Source: Axinella damicornis (Eukaryota; Porifera; Demospongiae; Axinellida; Axinellidae). From it: a stretch of 64,000 nucleotides of DNA. The DNA lies in contig OZ007512.1 of NCBI GenBank assembly GCA_963931865.1, positions 9,557,160 through 9,621,159 on the forward strand. Reading direction: 5' to 3'. The position numbers and the translations under genes are program-made. The notes below the pieces were generated by a model. It searched no databases and was not told the DNA's origin. It saw only the letters and a list, made by a program, of their open reading frames with translations. Shown piece after piece: positions 19,473 to 35,718 of this stretch (the stretch's first letter is position 1; each line of letters opens with the position of its first letter).

Positions 19473-21587
19473 ATGGAGGAAGAGATCGTGATATTCCGTG
19501 ACGAAACTCTTGGGATGGGCTCATATGGAAAAGTTTGTAAGGCAAAAATCGGTGAGCTCACATGTGCTGCGAAGTTCCTCCACCCAATCCTATTTCGCTC
19601 TAGTGACCCCAACTCTCAAGATGCCATCCTTCGCTTCGAGCAAGAATGCCAGTTCCTTAGCGACATTCACCATCCCAACGTGATCCAGTATCTTGGTAAA
19701 TTCTGGGACAGAGAAACCGGTCTGCCAGTTTTACTAATGGAGTTGATGAATGAAAGCTTGACCAATTTCCTTGAGTGTTCTGCCACACTTGTACCCTTCA
19801 ACATACAGGTCGATTTGTGCCATGATATAGCACTCGCTCTCACATACCTACACTCACGTGCCATAATTCATCGTGACCTCTCCAGTAACAACATCTTATT
19901 GACTGTAGGCATGAGGGCAAAAGTGACCGACTTTGGAATGTCGAAGCTTGCAGACACCAATATCCAGTTCGCCACACAATGCCCCGGCTGCCCCCAGTAC
20001 ATGCCCCCGGAAGCAATGAAGCAGCCACCGACGTACACCAATAAGCTTGACTGCTTTTCTTGGGGGGTATTGGCCGTTCAAATCATGACTAGGAGATTTC
20101 CCAGGCCTGGAGAATCCACTGAAGTTGTTGACGATCCGCAGTATCCCAGTGGTACCATTTTCAGAACTGTCAGAGAATCTGAGCGTCGCAAGGCAGACAT
20201 AGATCTCATTGATCCCAATCATCCTCTGCTCCCTACGGCACTTGAATGCTTGAATAACAACGAAGGTGACAGACCATCAGCACAACATCTCTGTAGGTGC
20301 ATATCCCAGCTGAAATTGGGCACACAGTACAAGGAGGATAGTCATCAAACAGCTGATGAGCTCCAGCATGCTCAGATAGCAGTACTGCAACGAAAGCTCA
20401 AACAGCAGGAGCAGCAGCTCCAATGGCAGGAGGAGTTGATCGATGAACAGCAGCAGCTACTAACACAAGAGAAAACGGTGCACGCAGGTCTTCTTCGGCG
20501 CCTTTCAGAAAAGCAAGAAGAAGTTGAATCTCTCAAGACGAGAAAAGCAAAAGGAGTACGAACCGTAAGCTTGAGCTCTTCAGTTGATATGACCGCACAA
20601 CTGCAGGATTTCGACACTCTTCATGTCTCTCCATCAGAAACAACAGCAAGGAGGATGCACTGGAAAGCGTACGATACAACACTTCCGAAGCGAATCTCAA
20701 GAGGCACTTCCACTTCGAAGGGGAGTAAAGCTTACTTCTGTGGTAGAGGTGAAAAACAGATCTACATGTTCAATTCCAGAGATCAGAAATGGACAGCTCT
20801 CCTAGAATGCCCATCGTCCAGTTTTAGTCTCGCAATTGTGAATGGGTTGCCGACGACAGTTGGTGGATTTCAGAATGGGAGGCCCACAAACAGCCTGTTC
20901 ACGTACGTTGAGGGGAAGCGGGGAGCTGAGTGGGATGCACAATTCCACCCTCCGATGCCAACGAAGCGATGCAACCCTGCTGTGGTGACCAATGAGAAAG
21001 CGTTGATAGTGGCTGGTGGAGAGACCAGGCCATGGGGAGGAGACAAGATCGATTCAGTGGAAGTGATGACGACAAATGATTTACAATGGCTTACGGTCAC
21101 TCGCCTTCCTCAACCACTGAGTCTGTTGTCTGCTGTAGTTTGCAAAGAAGAGCTCTACCTACTGGGAGGTGTTGATGATAACAGCATCGCTACTGACATT
21201 GTCTTTAGCTGTTCAGTTCCTGCATTGCTTGAAACAGGCAAGATAGCACGAACATCATCATGGACTCGACGCCATCCATCAATCTCCATTCAACCAACTG
21301 TATGGCAAAAGTGTGCTCCCCTTCCTGTGTACAATGCAACAGCCACTACCATCAATGGACAAGTGCTAACAATTGGGGGTTGCGATTCTAACGAAGAACC
21401 AACAGCTGCTGTATACGTTTATGACAAGTCTGAATCGAAATGGAATTTTTGCAGCATAATGCCAACCCCCCGCTCATCATGCCTGGCTGTGGTGAAGCCT
21501 GGTGAAAAGGTGCTCATTGCTGGCGGGTATGTTGTGCGTGGTGTCAGAACCTCGACCAATACTGTAGATCAGGCATTCCTTGTGTAG
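19473..21587 (+). CDS. TKL-like protein kinase with coiled coil and Kelch repeats
   Basis: An intronless frame of 704 residues. The kinase domain (about 1-275) has a glycine loop GMGSYGKV (14-21), Lys34, HRDLSSNN (catalytic Asp135, Asn140), DFG (153-155) and PPEAM as the APE equivalent, so it should be active. The HRDLxxxN form and C-lobe fit the tyrosine-kinase-like group. A Gln/Glu-rich coiled coil follows (about 310-370), then about 430-704 carries four or more Kelch-type repeats with GG pairs (TVGG, VAGG, LLGG, TIGG, IAGG), presumably one propeller. Kinase-Kelch fusions are numerous in sponges to my knowledge; substrates are unknown. No signal peptide or membrane segment is seen, so a cytosolic protein is likely. 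The first ATG gives a kinase domain starting directly at the N-terminus. Confidence 0.9.
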   Translation: MEEEIVIFRDETLGMGSYGKVCKAKIGELTCAAKFLHPILFRSSDPNSQDAILRFEQECQFLSDIHHPNVIQYLGKFWDRETGLPVLLMELMNESLTNFLECSATLVPFNIQVDLCHDIALALTYLHSRAIIHRDLSSNNILLTVGMRAKVTDFGMSKLADTNIQFATQCPGCPQYMPPEAMKQPPTYTNKLDCFSWGVLAVQIMTRRFPRPGESTEVVDDPQYPSGTIFRTVRESERRKADIDLIDPNHPLLPTALECLNNNEGDRPSAQHLCRCISQLKLGTQYKEDSHQTADELQHAQIAVLQRKLKQQEQQLQWQEELIDEQQQLLTQEKTVHAGLLRRLSEKQEEVESLKTRKAKGVRTVSLSSSVDMTAQLQDFDTLHVSPSETTARRMHWKAYDTTLPKRISRGTSTSKGSKAYFCGRGEKQIYMFNSRDQKWTALLECPSSSFSLAIVNGLPTTVGGFQNGRPTNSLFTYVEGKRGAEWDAQFHPPMPTKRCNPAVVTNEKALIVAGGETRPWGGDKIDSVEVMTTNDLQWLTVTRLPQPLSLLSAVVCKEELYLLGGVDDNSIATDIVFSCSVPALLETGKIARTSSWTRRHPSISIQPTVWQKCAPLPVYNATATTINGQVLTIGGCDSNEEPTAAVYVYDKSESKWNFCSIMPTPRSSCLAVVKPGEKVLIAGGYVVRGVRTSTNTVDQAFLV

Positions 21588-22382
21588 CCCTCAATTATGT
21601 GAACTGTATCAATGTCTTAGCATTATCACGTCCTATAATAGTGATATCAACATTTCTGACCTGCATAATGTCTCCGCTGAACCCACAGGCACACAATAAT
21701 TAAGAACAAACTTTTAGTTGGTAACCTTGCCTTCACAGCCACTGACGGGGGACGATCGCGATCTGCATGAGTTCTACCTGGAGCTAGTATAAATACAGCT
21801 ACAGAGTGCACATAAGGCGGTGAAAAACTACATGCATGGTGACAGCCGCTGAATATTACATGCAGTTGCCACAACAATGTAATTAACTGCATGCCTTTGT
21901 TGCTGCTGCCATTTAGTCAAGCTAGACTTGCAGTATACGTGTTATAGAAGTGTAAGTTGCAAGACACCTTTTCTGAAAGGACTACTATATACTCTTATCC
22001 TCCGTGCAGAGTGAGCCATTCTCTTAGGTGCTACTCTCCTACTGCACCTCCCATGGATGACCTCCCTGAATTTGGACTGAAGTTCTGACTAACACAGTTG
22101 GATCCTGCAGCTCTGTTGACTGCAGTATAATTCATATGAAGTCGCCTCTGGAATTCGTGCAATGAAGAAGTAGCTAGAGGGTTTCTTTCGTGGTCACGGA
22201 AATTCCTGGACAAGTAGATCTGGTCTATAACTAAATTCACAGTACACAAATAAGACTTATCACAAGATAGTAAATTCACAGTATACACGCCTACGCAAAC
22301 ATGTCCAAAAACGGCTGGTTAGGTATGAGCATGACTAAGATCACTTCAGAAACGAAGATCGGACGAGATCGTGGCACAAAGC
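21588..22382. other. Intergenic between kinase and carrier genes
   Basis: I see no conserved coding sequence. The right end should include the promoter and 5' UTR of the carrier gene. Confidence 0.5.
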
Positions 22383-25300
22383 ATGGGCGAAGACTTGAAG
22401 GGGTTTGTTGCCGGCTGGTTTGGAGGTAAGCCATCCTGCACGTAGCTACTTGTCATCCATGCGCCATCAGCGCCATGGATAAATTATGATCAGTGCTGAG
22501 TGCTGTTTATCGCAATGTAGCTAGCGATGGGTGCGCTTTCTACACGTCACAGGCTGCGTGGGTCTGATGGCCAGTCATCCCGTGGACACCGTCCGGGTAA
22601 GCAGAATCTCTGTTAACAGACTAAGGTAGGGGAGGGGATTAGCTATAGTGTTGGTGCAGGATTGTGCTGGATGGCATTAATTTAGCTGTGCTATTCCAAA
22701 TATGTACCCCCCAAACTTGCTCAAACTATGTCCATTAGTATTCAATGTCCATTGATTATTTTAATTTGTCAAGTCAATTAGTATTTCTGGAAGGAGCAAA
22801 CTTGTTCAATTATTAACTAGAGGTGCTCAGCAGAGCACATACCTGGTGCGCTACTTTATACTATGGCCAACTGCCGATTTTTTTATGTGGCATGCATGCA
22901 CGCAATGAATTAGCTAGCTATAGGGTCTAGAGCTAGCGCCTATTGATTTTAATACAGCCATGCATGCAGCAGAATGCCGTAAGTTGTAGCAGTAATGTTA
23001 GAAACAGGGTGTGCTCAAGTGGTATGAATAATTTAGAACATGGCTAATCAGTGTCGACTTTCACACAACTTTTCTCAGCCTCTCGAGTGGATCTCTGGTC
23101 TGTGAGTTATATAGATGGTAGTATTTTCTGAATTCTGATGCTTGTGTTCTGAACTAAGCCTTCAACAAGGCCTTCATCCATGGACAGACTGACAGACAAA
23201 CGGACAAACCGATCACTGTACCCTTGCTGCATGCATGTTGATACAGAAAACTTAAACAGGATGGCAGTTCATCGACCATTGAACTGCTGTAGTCCACCAA
23301 ACTCTGTGATCACATGTAATTATATCTAAGTCCATTGTTTCCTCTCACTCTGTACATATAGGTTCGGATTGTAACACAAGGGTCGGTTGCTGGGATAAAA
23401 AGACGATATTCCAGCTCCTTGCAGTGCTTTGTGGACATTTTAAAAACGGAGAAGGTACATCAACTATGTTTAGACGAGGGATGACACATAGATGGAATGT
23501 TTTGCAGCTGAAATTCTGCATGACATTTAATCATAGACAATAATATTATACTTCGAAACTATCTAATGAACTCCATTACCCACTGTTTTCGCAATCAATG
23601 GGAGCGGTATCAATATCACAACAGTTACATCTCGTTTGCACACACTTTGTTATTAGCACCTTATGATTGTACCATGGCTGGTCTGAAATACACATCACAG
23701 TTACAATCTTTTGTCTTGCTTGCCAGATTGCAACAGTGTTTAGAACCTTGCTGTTAAGTGTTGTGAATCTGTAGAATTCACAAAGATAAGACTAGTGTTG
23801 ATCGACTTTTGCCATATATCTTTTCCTGTGTAAACTCCTGCATGCTTATGAGCTTCTGGCAGACGGTATAATTATAGTATAATTGGGCAAGAATCGTACA
23901 CTTTAAGTGGTTAATAGTGCGTGTCTGGCATGCAACGACCCCCCACCATGGTTAGGTAAGTATTCATGTGTGAACTTACAATATTCATGTATCGACTAAT
24001 GCGTTGGTATTTGGTATTCAGATAATTAAGTATTGGATTGACAAGGGGACTTTTACTTGACAAACATGCCAGGTGTTCGTTAAGACCATGGGACGAGACT
24101 GAGCTGCAACTGATTAGAATATTTGCAGCACATGCAGTGGACCATGTACCCACGAAGCAGGCTATGTATAGTTCCAGAGGACGAAAGCAATAGCTAGCAA
24201 CCAGAGAAAATATTATTCAGACACCATATAAGGTATTCTCTCTGACCAATGCCCATGAACAATTAACAAAACTGCTTCTTTAATTAACCCTTTAACAGCC
24301 AATGATGCATGCATCATAAGGCTTTAGTGTCAGCTAAACTACAAGCTCGAAGATCTCCAGTGTACCTGGTAGTCTGCCTGGTGCGCAGATAGTCGGAAAG
24401 AAAAACTTTCCGGTGGTTTGTTGTTTGTTGTGTTGCCTCAGTTGCTGTTTTTCATTCAGCCTTTTGCTTCAAAGTGCACTTGTGCATCCGAAAACACAAT
24501 ATCAAAATCCTGTTGCCCCAAAAGCTCATGATGACCATGCAATCGCTAATACATGAATATTGCAACACAAGTTTCAAATGACACAATGTCATGGAATATT
24601 TGCTGATACATGAATATTATAGTTCCAATACACCACAATGAATATATTCACCCAATGCTAGCTGAATCATTTTCCATGGGCTCTGCAGATGCAGCAGCTG
24701 GGCCAGGCATAGCACACTATCACTACTTGTGTAGTCTCTTTCAATGCATTCTGCATGCATACATAAAGTGAGACTTAATATTCAGTGTTTCCCACAAAAC
24801 TGACAGGAAAGGGGGGTGAAAGTAGTACAAAATTGACCAGATCAAAGAACTTAATGCATTCCGATGACCACATCAAAGGATAATAGGCCAGGGAAGGGGG
24901 GAGCACCCACCTTTGGGGGAAACATTGATATTGTCGTCGCTGTGTGTGGTGGACCTTACTCAATGGTATTTGCCTTCTCTATAGGTAAAAGGTCTTTACA
25001 AAGGAATGACATATCCACTCATTGGTCAGGCTGCAATCAATGCAACTGTATTTGGTGTAGAACACATGGTGTACAGACGGCTGCAGGACAGTAGCCAACC
25101 CAGAAATGCTATGAACAGCCTCATCGCTGGGTGTGCTGCCGGCGCAGTTCAGAGTATACTTGTGTGCCCCATGGAGTTGATCAAGATCAGAATGCAAATC
25201 CAAGGTGTGGGAAAGCAGCACGTCTCGTGGATGATGAAGAAAATGAGCACAGCCCCACCTGGAGAAAAATACGCTGGACAGCTTCTAGAGACTTACCAAG

Positions 25301-25758
25301 GCCCATGGAAGACGACAAGAATCATTCTTCAAAAGCAAGGCATCACAGGTGTTTTCAGAGGATGGTGGCTCACCGTTTTACGAGAGGTTCCTCAGTTTGG
25401 GATTTATTTTTGGAGTTTTGATTTGATCCAGGAGGGGATTGCTAATTTTACGGGCAGGTCTCCGGACAATCTCACTGTTGTCCAAAATTCCCTCGCTGGA
25501 GGAGTTACCGGTGTTGTGACCTGGTGTTGGTATCCGGTTGACGTGATCAAGTCTCGTTTCCAGAGTGATGGCGCTATTGGACGGCCAAAGCAATACAAAG
25601 GGATTATTGATTGCGTTTCACAAAGTGTCAAAGTGGACGGATGGAAAGTTTTGTGGCGAGGCCTTCAGCCCACTCTTTTCAGGGGCTTCCTAAACGGTTG
25701 CGCAACCTTTCCTGTTGTTGTAGCCATCAAGAGGAACTGGCCTCAAAGTGAAGAGTAG
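22383..25758 (+). CDS. SLC25A29-like: Mitochondrial solute carrier, SLC25A29/45/47/48 group (four exons)
   Basis: Inner-mitochondrial-membrane transporter; SLC25A29 moves basic amino acids, but the substrate here is inferred only from similarity. Exons are 22383-22425, 22553-22596, 23362-23454 and 24985-25758, with GT..AG borders and matching phases, giving 954 nt and 317 residues. All three carrier signatures are present: HPVDTVR (exon 2), CPMELIK and YPVDVIK, each at the end of an odd-numbered helix of the three-fold repeat. Segments such as LREVPQFGIYFWSFD and YKGIIDCVSQS match SLC25A29 closely. The first exon encodes the short MGEDLKGFVAGWFGG start. The length is normal and nothing is missing. 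Introns 2 and 3 (765 and 1530 bp) contain no recognised gene. Confidence 0.93.
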
Positions 25759-25955
25759 AAAGCAACACAGCCGTAACTAAACCATGTGCACAGTACAGCA
25801 GGTCTGAGATACTTCTCATCGCAAGTAGTTAGCTATATAATAATATGTGTTTTTTTATTTAGAATTAGAACCTCAGAGAGCGTGATTTTATCTGATATAT
25901 ATATCCTGTCACTACATGGGCATGGGAAGTTTGACTATAGACTGTACAGCCGTAC

Positions 25956-25961
25956 AATAAA
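25956..25961 (+). terminator. Polyadenylation signal AATAAA of the carrier gene
   Basis: A canonical AATAAA about 200 bp after the stop codon at 25758, at the usual 3' UTR distance. Confidence 0.6.
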
Positions 25962-27083
25962 CGTCACATCCACCATTGTTTATAATCCCACATACAGCCG
26001 GTGTACTTTGGTATAGTGTGTATAGTCTGTGTACAGGTGTAGATGTATATAGCTGAGGCTATAATTGCTATACACAGTCATCATGTCACCCTTGAGGTTC
26101 TGTTCGTGCATTTCACTTGTACTCCTCCTGTATAGCTAAATGTGCTATTGAGTGCTGTATTGTCTGTATACTAGAGGGAGGAATTAATGCACCATTCAGC
26201 TGTACATGTCTGACCCAATGAAGTTTTAGGGTATTCCTTGACTGGAAAAAATATTATTTCTCTTGACAGAAGAGAATAGCAGTACTGAGCTATAGTCAAC
26301 GTGCAAGACCCGCACGACACAGATCGAGAGCCATGAACACTTGATTTAATTTCCCGTGAGGGCACCTGCATGTGTCTGACATTGCATGGAGTGATGCCTT
26401 TGACATTGGTGCCATCAAGAGAGCTAGCTAGTGTTCTGATGGGATACATTGTGGTACACCAGGCGGGAGTTGATCTGCAGAGACTCCTTCTGCCCCTATT
26501 TCCTTGAGCTCACCGCTCTGCTCCGGCTTCCTATGTCTCCTAGCTAATTACTGCGCAGCTGATTCTCATACACCTACATACGCAGAGCCAGGTAGAGTAT
26601 AATACATTCAGTTTACCAGCCAGTGACAAGTCATCTAAACTGTATTCTTGAGGTCCCAGCACTAGCTCATCACAGCAGCATGCAGGGAGATATAGCTGCA
26701 TGGGATTGTATCATTGGTTCTGGAACTGATGAACAGCTATATATTATTAGGGATCGATGTGCAGGTATCCAGCAATAGTTTTATGGTTATAGTGTCCAGC
26801 TGGTCCAGTTCAGAATGCAGAATTTAGTGCCACGAGGTTGGCAGCTAGATTGAACTAAATGGTCCCTCCGGCAATAATTGTACAATATCTACATAACAAC
26901 ACTGTTACTTGGCTTGAATTCAACAGTACTACTCTACAATGGAAACATGATCACTACTCCAAAAGCTACAACTGCAGTTCAAGTTAATTCCTATGGGGGG
27001 ATGAAAAATTACAATCATGATTTGGTCCAGATTCTCAAAGGTCTAACTACATCACTCTAATCAGTCCAGATTCTTTTCGAGGT
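25962..27083. other. Intergenic between two converging genes
   Basis: About 1.1 kb with many CTAGCTAG-like tetramers and no conserved frame. It should contain the 3' UTR of the minus-strand annexin locus. Confidence 0.5.
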
Positions 27084-29930
<2,847 letters not shown>

Positions 29931-30525
29931 CTACAGTGAGATTCACCACCAGGCAGCAGTATAAACTACGTTGTAAACACTAGTGAAATTCACCACCAGC
30001 AGGACCATCAAGTACTGTACATTCTCTAATTATGTGTCGCTCTAAAAACAATTTTTTTGTGCAATGTAACAAGAAGTTGGTTTCCCAAATGGCAATAGAA
30101 AGCACCCAGTACGTACCTCGCTAGGTACTCAAGTCTTGAGTTTGCAAGGCACAGTGTAAGCGAGACTATAGCAGCGGTCATGTTTGCTCCCAGCTTTCAG
30201 ACTCTCACTGCCTTTTTCCTTGGGCACAGAAAAAGTACATGGGACCAGGGGCCTCAGGGGCCTCAGGGTTTGAACATAATTGTGGTTGTGAAATAAGGTG
30301 CACTATAGTTCAGAACCATAAAGTCTCAGCTTGCTCACAGATTGCAACTGCCTTACCAGTCAGTCTGGACCCACTTCCAGAGTTACAACATAGTAATGCA
30401 TGACTTTTTTGTAGTAAAATAATCTGCACACAATTTGCCTGCAGATGGTCAATGCAATAATCAGGACGGGCCAAAGGGCCGCAAGGTGTCCTAATGCACT
30501 CAAGGCTGGTATTGTGATCACTCAC

Positions 30526-31203
30526 TATTGTAGTCTGACTCCTGAGAGTGACTATCGTGGTCTCGTGTGTGTGGATGATGGCGTCCTTGCCGGCAAGTGC
30601 CCTCCGAACCTCGGCGAGTTCTTGCTCCTTGGCATCCAATTCCGTGGTCTTGGCGGCTGTTGCTTCTTTCTGGGAAGCTAGTTCACCCTCTGTTGTAGTG
30701 AGTTGCTGCTGTGCGGAGGAGAGTTCGTCGGTCTTTGTGGTTAGAGCTTCATCCTTGGACACAAGCTCTCCCTCCTTCGCAGTGAGGGTGGTCATGGTGG
30801 TTGCAAGCTCAGTAGTCTTTGTACTAAGGGCCTGGTCCTTGGCAGTGACCTCACCCTCCTTCTCCGAGAGTTTGTGGCGTGCGGCCGCAAGTTCATCGTT
30901 CTTTGCAGCAAGAGCTTTCTCCTTGGCTGAAAGCTCCTGTTCTTTTACCGCGAGTTGTGCTCGCAAATAGGCGAGTTCGTCACTAGACCCCTGGTTCTTG
31001 GATCCAAACAACTTGGAGGATGAGCCTTGCTGCTGGCCACTTGCTACGATGGGTTCGTCCCCGATGACTGCGAGAAGTACTTTGCGGTAATCTCCCGAGG
31101 TGTCTCCGTGGATCGCCGTGCTGAGTTGTTTTTGGTGGGTGATCAGGAAGTGCTGTTTGATCTCAACAAGATCCACCTGTGTTTGTGTGTAGGGGGCAGG
31201 TAA

Positions 31204-31258
<55 letters not shown>

Positions 31259-31265
31259 ATGTGTT

Positions 31266-31329
<64 letters not shown>

Positions 31330-32301
31330 AGCGAGTGTGTGTGTGTGTGGGTGTGTGGGTATGGGATGTGTGTGTGTGAGTGTGTGCGTGCAGTGGGTAT
31401 TAGAGTGTTGTTTTAGATACAGAAATGTAGGGTTATATTTCCCAGAATGGGAGGAGGATGAGGTTTACTGACCTCGGATCGTGAGACTACAATTCGAATG
31501 AGGGTAGAGTCATCCGTGCCAAGTCCCTTCATACTCTTCCACAACCTCTCGGCGAAGAAGCTAGGACGACCACGAGCACACAGCACTAGGGAGGGGAGGG
31601 ATATGGGAGGTGAGTTTGAAGAGGGGAGGGTGAGGGAAAGGGACAGGTGGGGGAGAGGATGGAGGTGGAGGGAGAGAAGGGGAGGTTGGAGCGGGGAGGT
31701 GAGAGGGAGAGAAGGGGAGGGGAGGTGGAGGAGGGAGCAAAGGGGGAGGTACAAGAGGGAGAGAAGGGGAGGGGAGGTGGAGGAGGGAGAGAAAGGGGAG
31801 GTGAGAGGGAGAGAAAGGGAGGGGAGGTGGAGGAGGGAGAGAAGGGGGAGGAGGGAGAGAAGGGGGAGGTGAGAGGGAGAGAAGGGGAGGGGAGGTGGAG
31901 GAGGGAGAGAAGGGGGAGGAATGAGAGAAGGGGGAGGTAAGAGGGAGAGAAGGGGAGGGGAGAGAGAAGGTGGAGGAGGGAGAGAAGGGGGAGGAGGGAG
32001 AGAAAGGGGAGGTGAGAGGGAGAGAAGGGGGATGAGGGAGGGAAGGGGCAGGTGAGAGGGAAAGAAGGGGAGGGAGGTGGGGGAGGGAGAGAAGGGGGAG
32101 GAGGGAGAGAAGGGGGAGGTGAGAGGGAGAGAAGGAGAGGGAGAGAAGAGGGAGGTGAGAGGGAGAGAAGGGGAGGTGAGAGGGAGAGAGGAGCATGGAG
32201 GAGGGGGAGGTGGGGGGGAGGGGACAGATATTGAATGCTACAGTGCAAAGGACTGTTGCACGTACATGTACATGGAAGTGCACATGCGTGTACATGTATG
32301 T

Positions 32302-32332
<31 letters not shown>

Positions 32333-35300
32333 CATGTATTATTATATAGGTACACGCATACATGCATACACTTAAGAGGAGTCACTAACCGACAGCTCTG
32401 AATCCATGCTTCAGATCTCCAGACATCTCGCGCTCAATGGAGTCCAAGATGTCACGATTAGCAATCTGAGAGAGAGGAGAAGTTAGTGAGGGAGAGGAAT
32501 TGGACCTCACACATACCGGTGCCGGCAATGGGCCTGGCGCTGGCAGGGAGAGGGGGGAGGGGGGGGGGGGGGGGGGGCTGCCAGCAGGGCCCAGGTACTG
32601 GCAGGGGGGCCTGGCACCGGCAAGGGGGAGCGGGCGGTACCGGCACGGGGGCAGCAGGAGCATTTACATATACATCTGAGGAAGGTAGCCCCCCAATCAG
32701 CTATAGAAACTCCTCAATCAGCTATAGAAACTCCTCAAACAGTTCTAACGAAAGAGCTACTCTCTATTCCAATGCAAACTCATAGTGACCTTGCACATAC
32801 CTTGGCGTACTCATCAAAGGTAGCCCTCAGCTGTGGGTAGCTCCTCTGAGCAATGACCTGGTTGAACTTGGATTCGTCGGTGCCCCACTGTTTCTCCCCG
32901 GCATCATACAGCTCCTGGGCCTCACGGCGAGCCATGTCCATGTCCACTGGACTCGTCTCACGACCACCCTGTCATGTGATATCATGTGCTTAAGCATACA
33001 TGTACATGTATACCGTAGGTGCTGGTTGATAAGCGCAGCTCCTTACCAGGCATACCCTATTTACTACGCACATAATTTATTGAGGGTCTTACAGAATTGA
33101 CAGCATCTGTTCCATGCTCACCTGAACCATGGACACAAGCAGCCTCTTGAAGTGGCCACTGGTCTCACTCACTACGTCCTTCTCCAGATTACGGCCAATC
33201 TCTGACAAGGTGGGGTGAAGGGTGGGGGAGGGAGGGAAGGAAGGGAGAAAGGGAGGGAGGGAGGGAGGGAGGGAGGGAGGGAGGGAGGGAGGGGGGAGGG
33301 AGGGAGGGGGGAGGGAGGGGGGGAGGGAGGGAGGGAGGGAGGGGGGGAGGGAGGGAGGGAGGGAGGGAGGGAGGGAGGGAGGGAGGGAGGGAGGGGGGAG
33401 GGAGGGAGGGGGGGAGGGGGGGAGGGAGGGGGGAGGGAGGGAGGGAGGGAGGGGGGGAGGGAGGGAGGGAGGGGGGAGGGAGGGAGGGAGGGGGGGAGGG
33501 AGGGAGGGAGGGAGGGAGGGAGGGAGGGAGGGGGGGAGGGGGGGAGGGAGGGGGGGGAGGGAGGGAGGGAGGGAGGGGGGGAGGGAGGGAGGGAGGGGGG
33601 AGGGAGGGAGGGAGGGGGGGAGGGAGGGAGGGAGGGAGGGAGGGAGGGAGGGAGGGGGGGAGGGAGGGAGGGAGGGAGGGAGGGAGGGAGGGAGGGAGGG
33701 AGGGGGGGAGGGAGGGGGGGGAGGGAGGGAGGGAGGGAGGGAGGGGGGGAGGGAGGGAGGGAGGGAGGGAGGGAGGGAGGGAGGGAGGGAGGGAGGGAGG
33801 GAGGGAGGGGGGGGGAGGGAGGGAGGGAGGGAGGGGGGGAGGGAGGGAGGGAGGGAGGGAGGGAGGGAGGGAGGGAGGGAGGGAGGGAGGGAGAGGGAGG
33901 GATGATTTTTAATTTCGGTCAAAATCGCACTTGACCAAAGGGGATTTTAGGTCAAAATTCAACCAGCAGCAAAACAGACATCATTGAAATGCTCCATTCA
34001 TGCTGATCACAATGGTGCAAATCCCAGCCTCATATCTCATTCCTAGCCCAAGATACCTAGCTGGCCTAATTCCTTTTCTGCGTACCCACTGCCAAACGAA
34101 AGACACATTATACGTTGAATGTGAATGAGATATGAAGCTGGGGATTGTGCCAATGTGGTCAGCATAAAAGGAGCTTTCAAATGATGTCCTTGAAATGAAT
34201 TTTAATTTCGGTCGCTTTTTCCCCCAAAAATCGCACTCGACCAAAGGCTATAATCCATGGGTTTTTTTCATGATTTGGATCAAAGTTCAACCAACAGCAA
34301 AATTGACATCATTGGAATGCTCCATTCATGCTGATCACAATGGTACAAATGCCAGCCTCATATCTCATTCCTAGCCCAAGATACCTAGCTGGCCTAATTC
34401 CTTTCTGAGAAACGAAAAACACATTATACCTTGGTACATTGTATGTAAATGAGATATGAAGCTGGGGATTGTGCCATTGTGGTCAGCATAAAAGGAGCTT
34501 TCAAATGATGTCCTTGAAATGATTGTTAATTTCGGTCGCTTTTTGCCAAAAATCGCACTCGACCAAAGGCTATAATCCATGGTTTTTTCATGATTTGGAT
34601 CAAAATTCAACCAACAGTAAAATTGACATCATTGGAATGCTCCATTCATGCTGATCACAATGGTGCAAATCCCAGCCTCGTATCTCCTTCCTAGCCCAAG
34701 ATATCCAGAACATTAGTCTGCTATAATTGCAAGCAAATATTATAGCCTTATTCCACGCCTTCCACACCACTAGTTCTTGCAGTATTTCGCTGGAGGTGCA
34801 GAAGGCTGGGAACAGAGGAGGAGTAGCAAACAAGACAAGACTTGATCGTTGCTGTTTTCACTACATATCTTTGTACTGTCGTTGACCAGGAGTGCTGTTT
34901 CTACCAATTTTGGCCTAATTCACATGTCAAAATGTGCAATTATCGGTAGAAAACAGTGCCAGTTTTTGATATGACCATACCCAGTCCCATATCCTGTACA
35001 CTCGTCGGTGGTCCAATGGCTTGCATATTGGACGGTCTTCCCAGGCTGAGCTGGGGCCATCATTTATGATGTCTCGCACGCACTCAAATGACGCTTCATT
35101 TCAGCCGTACTGTGGTGCAACATGTTATATTTTCATAGCCCATCAGTAGTTCGTAAAATTTCTCTTATCATTTATTTTTAATACAAACACTTCCAGATAT
35201 CTCCCATATGATGAGTCCAACTCACCACTCTTGTAGACCTTCTTGATCTCGGCAATCTCATTGTTGGTACGGGAGCACAGGATTTCAATGAGGCACTCCT

Positions 35301-35687
35301 CGTCTGTCCCCATCCCCTTCATAGCACGACGCAGGCACCTGGCATCGTAGAGCACACTGGGCTCCATCAGGGCGAGAATACACTCTTCCAGGTTGCCAGA
35401 GAGTTCCGACTTCAGGTCTTTTATAAGATCCTGGTGGGAGGGGGGGGGGGGGGGGGGGGAGGAGGAGGAGGAAGGGAGGCATGCAGGGTTAGGAAGACAG
35501 CACTCCTGGGTTGGGACACGCATGCCCCAGTAGACACAAAAATACAGTACACACACACCCACACACATACACATACACACACACACCCACACGCATACAC
35601 ACCCACACCCACGCACACACACGCATTCACACCCACACACACACCCACACGCATGCACACACACACACGCACGCATGCATGCACACA

Positions 35688-35718
<31 letters not shown>

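Noticed and set aside
30310..30525. Extension of the core B coiled-coil exon to the stop at 30310
   Set aside because: Composition changes abruptly at a consensus GTGAGT donor, and the following residues show no heptads; retained only as the alternative ending.
33215..33934. Gly/Arg/Glu and Pro/Ser-Leu-rich ORFs in the GGGA tract (also at 12.5, 28.9, 31.6, 40.3 and 43.5 kb)
   Set aside because: Pure microsatellite translation inside introns.
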